Assembly (NCBI RefSeq): GCF_014648055.1
Contig: NZ_BMQJ01000002.1
Span: 372,001-436,000, forward strand
DNA from: Streptosporangium pseudovulgare
Lineage (GTDB): Bacteria; Actinomycetota; Actinomycetes; Streptosporangiales; Streptosporangiaceae
Length of the DNA stretch: 64,000 bases
Direction of reading: 5' to 3'
The notes under the pieces are model-generated. The model searched no databases. It was given only the letters and a program-made list of their open reading frames with translations, and was not told the origin of the DNA. Made by a program: the position numbers and the translations under genes. Of this stretch, positions 58,084 to 64,000 are shown piece after piece. Numbering within the stretch: the first letter of the stretch is position 1; each line of letters starts with the position of its first letter.

Positions 58084-58941
58084 ATGCCGATCACCGATGA
58101 GGAGCTGGCCCTGACCGCGGCGCAGGCGGGAGCCGCCGTCGTGCGCGCCATGTACGGCGGGCCGCTGACGCGCTTCGAGAAGTCCACCGATGACTTCGCC
58201 ACGGCCGCGGACATCGAGGCGGAGCGGGCCATCCTCGACGTCATCCGTACGGCACGGCCGGACGACGCCGTGACGGGTGAGGAGAGCGGGCGCACCGGGC
58301 GGGACGACGCGGAGCGCGTGTGGCTGGTCGATCCCCTGTGCGGCACCCTGAACTACGCCGCGCGCAGCATGCTGGTCGCGGTGAACGTCGCCCTGCGCAC
58401 GGGTTCCGGCGTCACGGCGGCGGCGTGCGCCGACCCGTTCTCCGGCGAGGTGTTCTGGACCGGCGGGACCGACGGAACCGGCGGAGCAGACAAGAGCGAC
58501 GGGGCGGACAGGGCCGGCGGCGCCGGCGCGTACGTCCGCCGCGACGGCGTGGACGAGCCGCTCGCGCCGTCGGCCGGATCGCGGCTGGTGGACGTCAACC
58601 TCGATCCGCCGTTCCCGAACGAGCCGGGTTTCCGGGCGGTCCGGCTGCTCGCCGAGCCGGGGTTCGCCGAGAGGTTCCGCCCGCGCGTCGTCTCCACCAC
58701 CCTGGCTGTGACCTGGGTCGCCGCCGGACGGCGGGCCGCCTACGTCACCGACGGCCGTATGGAGGACAACGTGCACTTCGCGGCCGGGATAGCGCTGTGC
58801 CGGGCCGCCGGGTGCGTGGTGACCGGCTTCGACGGCCGGCCCCCGCACACCGGCGCGGGCGGGCTCGTCGTGGCGGCCGACCGCGAGACGCACGCCGCGC
58901 TGCTGGAGCTCATCGGCGAACAACTTCCGCCCGGCCGGTAG
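58084..58941 (+). CDS. Inositol monophosphatase-like protein with altered metal site
   Basis: A 285-residue IMPase-superfamily protein. The first motif is present (DDAVTGEES), but the DPxDGT motif reads DPLCGT (Cys86 in place of Asp), and the second metal region reads MEDNVHFAAG in place of the usual WDxAAG. A DPLCGT subset is known in actinobacteria, so this may be a separate branch with changed chemistry. A Gly/Asp/Thr-rich insert (GTDGTGGADKSDGADRAGG) lies near residue 130, apparently from repeat expansion. ATG start with an adequate purine-rich leader. Unlike the SuhB-like gene at 15379, metal-dependent phosphatase activity is doubtful. Confidence 0.85.
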   Translation: MPITDEELALTAAQAGAAVVRAMYGGPLTRFEKSTDDFATAADIEAERAILDVIRTARPDDAVTGEESGRTGRDDAERVWLVDPLCGTLNYAARSMLVAVNVALRTGSGVTAAACADPFSGEVFWTGGTDGTGGADKSDGADRAGGAGAYVRRDGVDEPLAPSAGSRLVDVNLDPPFPNEPGFRAVRLLAEPGFAERFRPRVVSTTLAVTWVAAGRRAAYVTDGRMEDNVHFAAGIALCRAAGCVVTGFDGRPPHTGAGGLVVAADRETHAALLELIGEQLPPGR

Positions 58942-58955
58942 CCGCGCGTTTCCGA

Positions 58956-59152
58956 GGACCCGGGCCGGCCCGCGCCCTGAGAGGCCGGCCGGCCGGGGCG
59001 GGCGTGGACCCGGGCCGGCACGCGGCCGTCCGGCCCGCGCGCCCTGAGAGGCCGGCCGGGGCGGGCGTCGTCTCCGGCCGGGCCGTCCGGCCCCCCGCGC
59101 CCGAAGACGTCGGCTGACCGCAACCGTTCCGGCCCCCGCGCCCGAAGACATC
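58956..59152. repeat. GC-rich direct repeats between the IMPase-like and MarR genes
   Basis: GACCCGGGCCGGC...CCCTGAGAGGCCGGCCGG...GGGGCGGGCGT occurs twice (58957-59006 and 59008-59068), and GCGCCCGAAGACGTC/ATC occurs twice (near 59097 and 59138). The segment fills most of the gap between convergent genes; some parts fold into GC hairpins that may terminate transcription. No gene is seen. Confidence 0.7.
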
Positions 59153-59194
59153 AGTGCCGGCACCGCCGGGGCCGGGCCGGTTCACCCGAGGACG

Positions 59195-59665
59195 TCAGGC
59201 GGAGCCCGGTGCGGCGCGCAGCGTGTCGAGTTCCTCGTTCATGGCGTCGAGAAAGGCGGCCACGGTGCGCAGTTCCTCCGGGCTGAACCGCCGCAGCGTG
59301 TTGTCCGTGCTGCGGCCGAGCGGGCGGAAGAAGGCCCCGGCCAGTTCCCTGGCCGCGTCGAGGTAGTGCAGGTGGACCACGCGCCGGTCGTGCGCGTCGC
59401 GGACCCGGCGGATGTGCCCGGCCCGCTCCAGCCGGTCGAGGCAGGCGGTGACCGCGCCCGAGGTGAGGTTGAGCTCCTCCCGCAGCCGGCCGGGAGTGAT
59501 CGGCTCCGGGGCGTCGAAGATCTTGATGAGCGCCTGGACGTCGGTGGGATGCAGTCCGTGCTCGCCGGCGAACTCGTGGGCGATGCGGTTGAACTCCGCG
59601 GTCATCCTGCGCAGCCGTACCGCGAAGGCCAGCCGGTCGATGCCCCCTTCACCAGCGCCGTTCAT
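59195..59665 (-). CDS. MarR-family transcriptional regulator
   Basis: A 156-residue winged-helix repressor. The MarR fold spans LRRMTAEFNRIAHEFAGEHG to DRLERAGHIRRVRDAHDRRV, with the recognition helix in NLTSGAVTACLDRL. It diverges from an MMPL transporter with a 76-base gap that contains two overlapping palindromes, the expected operator for mutual control. ATG start; no strong ribosome binding site. In such pairs a small ligand releases the repressor and derepresses the pump. Confidence 0.92.
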   Translation of the reverse strand: MNGAGEGGIDRLAFAVRLRRMTAEFNRIAHEFAGEHGLHPTDVQALIKIFDAPEPITPGRLREELNLTSGAVTACLDRLERAGHIRRVRDAHDRRVVHLHYLDAARELAGAFFRPLGRSTDNTLRRFSPEELRTVAAFLDAMNEELDTLRAAPGSA

Positions 59666-59680
59666 GCCGCCATGCTACAT

Positions 59681-59715
59681 TAACTCAATCATTGAGTATC
59701 TTGATTATTGAGTTA
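59681..59715. promoter_or_regulatory. MarR operator between regulator and MMPL gene
   Basis: TAACTCAAT (59681-59689) recurs as its complement ATTGAGTTA (59707-59715); within the left half ACTCAATCATTGAGT (59683-59697) is itself a perfect palindrome with a one-base centre. The DNA is strikingly AT-rich for this genome. It lies in the divergent promoter of the MarR and MMPL genes and should bind MarR dimers. Confidence 0.75.
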
Positions 59716-59740
59716 CATGACATCACGGAGAGGCGGTCCC

Positions 59741-61834
59741 ATGGCACGGAAACAGATCCGCTGGCTCGTCCCGGCGCTGCTGGTGCTGGTGTGGCTGGCC
59801 GTCGGCGGAGGGCTGGGGCCCTTCGCCGGCAAGCTCACCGAGGTGTCCACCAACGACCAGGCCGCCTTCCTGCCCCAGAGCGCGGAGTCGACACGCGTGC
59901 TGGAGGTCCAGGAGAGGTTCCGCGAGGGTGAGACGCAGCCGCTCATCGTGGTGTGGACCGCGGACGGCAAGGCCGTCACCTCCGAGCAGAGCGCCGAGGC
60001 GACGCGGAGGCTCGCCGCGCTGCGCGGCACGGAGGGCGTCGCCGGGACGCCCTCGCCCGCCATCGGATCGGAGGACGGCCGGGCGCTGCAGGGCGTGGTC
60101 CAGCTCGGCCCCGCCGTCGAGGACTCGCTCGGGGAGGCCCTGGACCGGATCGGTTCGGCGGTGGCGGTCGACGGCCTGCGGGCCCGGCTCGCCGGACCGG
60201 CGGCCACCCGGGCCGACCTGTCCGACGCCTTCGCGGGGATCGACGGCCTGCTGCTCGGGGTGGCGCTGGTCACCGTACTGGTCATCCTGCTGGCGGTGTA
60301 CCGGAGCGTGCTGCTGCCGTTCGTCATCATCATCGGCGCGGTGTTCGCCCTGGGACTGGCCTGCGCCGTGGTGTACTTCCTGGCCGACCGCGACATCGTC
60401 CGGGTCGACGGCCAGGTGCAGGGCATCCTGTTCATCCTCGTCATCGGCGCGGCCACCGACTACGCGCTGCTGCTGACCGCCCGCTTCCGGGAGGAGCTGG
60501 CCGCGACCGGCGACCGCTTCGCCGCGGGGCGCGTCGCGCTGCGCCGCTCGTTCGAGCCAATCGTCGCCAGCGCCGCCACCGTGGCCCTGGGACTGCTCGC
60601 GCTGCTGCTCAGCAGCCTGACCAACAACCGCGCGCTCGGCCCGGTGGGCGCCATCGGCATCGCGTGCGCCGCGCTCAGCGCGCTCACCTTCCTGCCCGCC
60701 GTCCTCGTCCTGCTGGGCCGCGCCGCGCTGTGGCCGGCCAGGCCGCGCCCGGCCGACACCGCGAACCGCGGGATCTGGGGCCGGGTGGCCGCCCTGGTCG
60801 GCCGTCATCCGCGCCGACTGTGGATCGCGACCCTGTTGCCCCTCGTCGTCCTGGCCCTCTTCTCGCCGCGGTTCAACGCCCGGGGCGTCCCGCTGGACGA
60901 GACGTTCGTGAACGACGCGCCGTCGGTGGCGGCGCAGGCGACGCTGAGCGAGCACTTCCCCGGCGGCTCAGGGCAGCCCGCGGTCATCGTCGCCCCCGCC
61001 GGGCGCGCCGCGGCCGTGGCGGAGAAGGCCCGCGGCGTCGAGGGCGTCTCCAGCGCCGAACCGGTTTCCCGGAGCGGCCGGCCGGGCGGCGACCCCAAGG
61101 TCGTCGACGGGCGCGTCCTGGTCGAGGCGACGCTGCGCGACGCGCCGGACGGCGACGCCGCCCAGGACACGGTGAAGCGGCTGCGCGCCGCGCTCGACGG
61201 CGAGGACGGCGTCATGGTCGGCGGTTACAGCGCCCAGCGGTACGACACGACGGAGACCGCGCGGAGCGACACGCTGCTCATCGTCCCGGTCGTCCTGGCG
61301 ATCATCCTGCTCATCCTGGTCTTCCTGCTGCGCTCGCTGGTGACGCCCGTACTCCTGGTGGTCACCGTGGCGCTGAACCTCCTCGCCACCCTCGGCGTCT
61401 CCACGCTGGTCTTCACGCACATCCTCGGGTTCACCGGCAGCGACGCGTCGGTGCCGCTGTACGGCTTCGTCTTCCTGGTCGCGCTGGGCGTGGACTACAA
61501 CATCTTCCTCATGTCCAGGGTCCGCGAGGAGACCGCACGCCACGGGGCCCGGGAGGGCGTGCTGCGCGGGCTGGTCACCACCGGCGGGGTGATCACCTCG
61601 GCGGGCGTCGTGCTCGCCGCCACCTTCGCCGCGCTGGTGGTGATCCCGCTGGCGTTCCTGGCGCAGCTCGCCTTCATCGTCGCCTTCGGCGTACTGCTCG
61701 ACACCCTGGTGGTGCGGTCCCTGCTGGTCCCGGCGCTGGTGCGGGACCTGGGCCCGCGGGCCTGGTGGCCCGGCCGCCTGAGCCGCGCCGAGGTACGGCC
61801 GGCGCCCCCGGAACCGGTGGGGGCGCCGAGGTGA
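59741..61834 (+). CDS. MMPL family (RND-type) transporter
   Basis: A 697-residue protein with two tandem MMPL modules, about twelve helices. Each half has a large extracytoplasmic domain after TM1 or TM7; typical segments are VQGILFILVIGAATDYALLL (the proton-relay Asp-Tyr pair) and VPLYGFVFLVALGVDYNIFL. Such proteins export lipids or drugs; in actinomycetes many are paired with MarR regulators as here. ATG 59741 has AGAGG seven bases upstream. The C-terminus is followed by a tandem-repeat tract. Substrate unknown. Confidence 0.93.
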   Translation: MARKQIRWLVPALLVLVWLAVGGGLGPFAGKLTEVSTNDQAAFLPQSAESTRVLEVQERFREGETQPLIVVWTADGKAVTSEQSAEATRRLAALRGTEGVAGTPSPAIGSEDGRALQGVVQLGPAVEDSLGEALDRIGSAVAVDGLRARLAGPAATRADLSDAFAGIDGLLLGVALVTVLVILLAVYRSVLLPFVIIIGAVFALGLACAVVYFLADRDIVRVDGQVQGILFILVIGAATDYALLLTARFREELAATGDRFAAGRVALRRSFEPIVASAATVALGLLALLLSSLTNNRALGPVGAIGIACAALSALTFLPAVLVLLGRAALWPARPRPADTANRGIWGRVAALVGRHPRRLWIATLLPLVVLALFSPRFNARGVPLDETFVNDAPSVAAQATLSEHFPGGSGQPAVIVAPAGRAAAVAEKARGVEGVSSAEPVSRSGRPGGDPKVVDGRVLVEATLRDAPDGDAAQDTVKRLRAALDGEDGVMVGGYSAQRYDTTETARSDTLLIVPVVLAIILLILVFLLRSLVTPVLLVVTVALNLLATLGVSTLVFTHILGFTGSDASVPLYGFVFLVALGVDYNIFLMSRVREETARHGAREGVLRGLVTTGGVITSAGVVLAATFAALVVIPLAFLAQLAFIVAFGVLLDTLVVRSLLVPALVRDLGPRAWWPGRLSRAEVRPAPPEPVGAPR

Positions 61835-62142
61835 CACCCGGCCGCCGGTGATCCCGCCGCCGCTCCGCGCGGGCCGGCGACCCTGGGATCCGCCTCCAGG
61901 AGCCCGTACGGTCCCCGCTCTCGTCCCCGTCGGCGCCGTCGGTGCCGTCGGTGCCGTCGGTGCCGTCGGTGCCGTCGGTGCCGTCGGTGCCGTCGGTGCC
62001 GTCGGTGCCGTCGTCCCCGTCGGCGCCGTCGTCCTCGTCGCTCCCGGCCGCTCCATGGCCGGGGGCGGCGGCGCGGATCCGGACAGAAGCCTTTTGACAC
62101 CCATCCCTTCCAAAGTTGACATCGCCGGTTGACACTGATGGC
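61835..62142. repeat. 308-bp gap with a 9-bp tandem repeat (GTCGGTGCC) array
   Basis: After the MMPL stop, GTCGGTGCC is repeated eight times exactly (61938-62009), flanked by variants GTCGGCGCC and GTCGTCCCC, in all about eleven units over 61929-62027. Frames through the array encode monotonous Val-Gly-Ala, Gly-Thr-Asp or Arg-Arg-His, so I regard it as a variable-number tandem repeat in non-coding DNA. The final 50 bases carry three TTGACA hexamers. Confidence 0.85.
62094..62134 (+). promoter_or_regulatory. Three TTGACA hexamers upstream of the LAL regulator
   Basis: TTGACA occurs at 62094-62099, 62116-62121 and 62129-62134, the last nine bases before the GTG start. TTGACA is the sigma70 -35 consensus, but the spacing leaves no room for a -10 after the third, so they may be regulator half-sites or alternative -35 elements. 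Confidence 0.35.
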
Positions 62143-64000
62143 GTGTCCGCCGCCTCCCGAACCGCCCGGCCCGCGCCGCTGCGCGGGCGGGACGCGGAGC
62201 GGGAGGAGCTGGGAGGGCTGCTGGAGGAGGCCCGCCAGGGCCGCGGCGGGGCGTCGCTGCTGCTGGGCCCGGCCGGGATCGGCAAGACCGCGCTGCTGGA
62301 CCTCGCCGTCGCCCTGGCTGACGGATTCACCGTGCTGCGCGCGGCCGGCGCGGCGGCGGAGACGTCGATGGCGTTCGCCGGGCTGCACGCGCTGCTGCGC
62401 CCCCTGACCGACTCCCCGGAGCCGCCGCCCGGCGCACGGGGCACCGTACTGCGACGGGCCCTGGAGCACGGGCGGGCCGCGCCGGGGATCGCCCTGCCCG
62501 CCGCCGTCCTGGACCTGCTGTCGGCGGCGGCCAGGAACCGGCCGCTCGTCGTCTGCGTCGACGACGTCCACCATCTCGACGCCGCCAGCCGCGACGCGCT
62601 GGCCTTCGTGGCCCGTCGGCTGTCGGGCGAGCCGATCGCCATGCTGTTCGCGGCCCGGCACCACCAGCACCGTGCCCTCGGCGGCGGAGCCGTACCGGGT
62701 GCCGCCGCTGACCTCTCCGACCTGGCCCCGGTCCGGGTGCTGGCTCCCCTCGACGCGGCGGCGGGCCGGGAGCTGGTCGGCGGCCTGGTCCCGTCGCCGC
62801 TCTCGGCGGAGCTGTGGGCGGCGCTGGACCGGATCGCCGCCGGCAACCCCCTGGCCCTGGCCGAGACCGCCGCGGCGCTGACACCCGCGCAGCTGGCCGG
62901 CACCGCGCCGCCGCCCGAGGCGCCGCCGCGGAACGGGCGGCTGTGGCGGGCCTGCGCCGACCGGCTGGCCCGCCTGCCCGCGGGCACCCGGTGGCTGCTC
63001 CTTCTCCTCGCGGCCGATCCGGACCTGGACGCCGCCGCTCTGGTGCGCGCCGCCGCGCCGGCGGACGCCGCCGAGGCGCTGGAACCCGCCGAACGGACCG
63101 GCATCGTCACCGCGGTCGGTCCGGGCTGCCACCGGTACGGCTTCGCCGAGCCCGTGATGCGCCCGGTGGTCTACCACGGCGCCTCCCTCGCCCTCCGCCG
63201 CGCCGCCCACCGCCTGCTGGCGAACGTCCTGGACCAGGACCACCACCGCCTGCGCCGCGCCTGGCACCGGGCGGCCGCGCTCGACGGGCCGCAGGAGGAA
63301 CTCGGCGAGGAACTGGCCGCCGCCGCGTGGGCGGCGCAGCCGTACGGCGGTCTTCCCGAGCCCTACCGCGCCTTCGAGCGCGCGGCCGAGCTCACCGGGC
63401 GGGGCGAGGTCAGGGCGGCACGCCTGGCCGCCGCGGCCCGGCACGCGGCCAACTCCGGCCGCCCCGACCTGGCCGGATCATTGCTCGCCCGGCTGCGCAC
63501 CGCGACGGTCACCGCCGAGACCCGGGGCCGGGCCGAACTGCTGCGCGGCACCCTGGAGCTGCTGGGCGGAGAGACCGGCAGCGCCCACGACAGGTTCCTG
63601 GCGGCGGCCGGATGGCTGCTGGACCGCGACCGCGAGCTGGGGGTACGGGCACTGGTCCGCGCCGCCGACGCGGACTACTTCGCCGGGGACCACCGGCGGT
63701 TCCTCGCCATCGCCCGCCGGGCCGCCGGGCTGCGCCGTCCCGACGACGGCCCGGCCACGCGCCTGATGTTCGAGTACCTGGCCGGGCTGTCCGCCTCCTT
63801 CCGGGGGCGGCACGCCGAGGCGGCCGGTCCGCTGCGCAGGGTGCGGCGGCTGGCCGGGCCGGTGCGCGACCCGGCCATGCTGGCCTGGGCGGGCGTCGCC
63901 AGCCTGCTGCTCGGGGAGGACGGGCACGCCCTCGAACTCGCGGGCCGTTCGGTGGACGGCGCGCGCCGCAGAGGCGCCGTCTCGGCGCTGCCGCACCTGC
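62143..64000 (+). CDS. LuxR/LAL-family regulator with AAA ATPase domain (5' part)
   Basis: The window holds the first 619 codons; the gene continues beyond 64000. The N-terminus VSAASRTARPAPLRGRDAE leads into an AAA/NACHT-like ATPase with Walker A LLGPAGIGKTALL and Walker B LVVCVDDVHHLD, then a helical region with TPR-like repeats (LARLRTATVTAETRGRAELL). The C-terminal LuxR HTH expected of large ATP-binding LuxR (LAL) regulators would lie outside the window. GTG 62143 starts the frame without a Shine-Dalgarno sequence; a leaderless transcript is possible. Controls unknown, possibly secondary metabolism or carbon use. Confidence 0.85.
   Translation, partial: MSAASRTARPAPLRGRDAEREELGGLLEEARQGRGGASLLLGPAGIGKTALLDLAVALADGFTVLRAAGAAAETSMAFAGLHALLRPLTDSPEPPPGARGTVLRRALEHGRAAPGIALPAAVLDLLSAAARNRPLVVCVDDVHHLDAASRDALAFVARRLSGEPIAMLFAARHHQHRALGGGAVPGAAADLSDLAPVRVLAPLDAAAGRELVGGLVPSPLSAELWAALDRIAAGNPLALAETAAALTPAQLAGTAPPPEAPPRNGRLWRACADRLARLPAGTRWLLLLLAADPDLDAAALVRAAAPADAAEALEPAERTGIVTAVGPGCHRYGFAEPVMRPVVYHGASLALRRAAHRLLANVLDQDHHRLRRAWHRAAALDGPQEELGEELAAAAWAAQPYGGLPEPYRAFERAAELTGRGEVRAARLAAAARHAANSGRPDLAGSLLARLRTATVTAETRGRAELLRGTLELLGGETGSAHDRFLAAAGWLLDRDRELGVRALVRAADADYFAGDHRRFLAIARRAAGLRRPDDGPATRLMFEYLAGLSASFRGRHAEAAGPLRRVRRLAGPVRDPAMLAWAGVASLLLGEDGHALELAGRSVDGARRRGAVSALPHL

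Noticed and set aside
61848-62132. Plus-strand 94-residue frame with repeated VGA
   Set aside because: The sequence is the direct translation of a 9-bp tandem repeat and has no ribosome binding site or homology; the repeat is better viewed as non-coding.

Overview
This is a very G+C-rich chromosomal segment of an actinomycete. Codon third positions are almost all G or C, and GTG starts and 1-4 base overlaps between neighbouring genes are common. The gene set fits a filamentous member of the Streptosporangiales or a close relative; that placement rests on family recognition and gene order, not on a search. Marker families include the division protein SepH, the actinobacterial families DUF3159, DUF3710, DUF4193, DUF4235 and DUF2332, a CutR/CutS-like two-component pair, an actinobacterial-type ferrochelatase, an AfsR-type regulator and LuxR/LAL regulators. 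I saw no rRNA, tRNA, CRISPR array, transposase or phage gene.

Positions 1-27,300 are conserved core. The order KimA-like permease, two TrkA proteins, DUF3159, OB-fold protein, DUF3710, dUTPase, then DUF4193 and a SuhB-like phosphatase parallels the region around ceoB/ceoC, dut and suhB in mycobacteria. Inserted among these are a PaaI thioesterase, an AI-2E-type membrane protein, valS, DUF4235, otsA and an EcsC-like protein. CutRS, an S9 peptidase, ferrochelatase, a secreted lytic transglycosylase, an MFS transporter, an aldonolactone oxidase, a Thr/Pro-rich membrane protein and sepH follow. Convergent genes are separated by strong hairpins.

Positions 27,300-64,000 look accessory. They hold two PH-domain (YdbS/YdbT-like) membrane proteins, a DrrAB-type exporter, a SNF2 ATPase with a SWIM-protein remnant, a large AfsR-like regulator, a PEBP-type lipoprotein, a SulP transporter fused to a carbonic anhydrase, an epimerase-like protein, a PIMT-type methyltransferase, a P450, a signal-peptidase-like lipoprotein lacking the usual lysine, an ASCH plus two nucleotidyltransferases operon, an ECF sigma factor with a membrane partner, a Stf0 sulfotransferase, a decayed HAD gene beside an intact one, a second IMPase-like protein, a MarR/MMPL pair with a clear operator, and the start of a LAL regulator.

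The points most worth a second look are a 24-residue Cys-rich ORF with a strong ribosome binding site and its own terminator (6584-6658); a perfect CRP-type palindrome upstream of sepH; the ASCH/nucleotidyltransferase operon; the lysine-less signal-peptidase-like lipoprotein; the truncated SWIM partner of the SNF2 ATPase; a four-copy 114-bp structured repeat; and many short in-frame tandem repeats that lengthen protein linkers.
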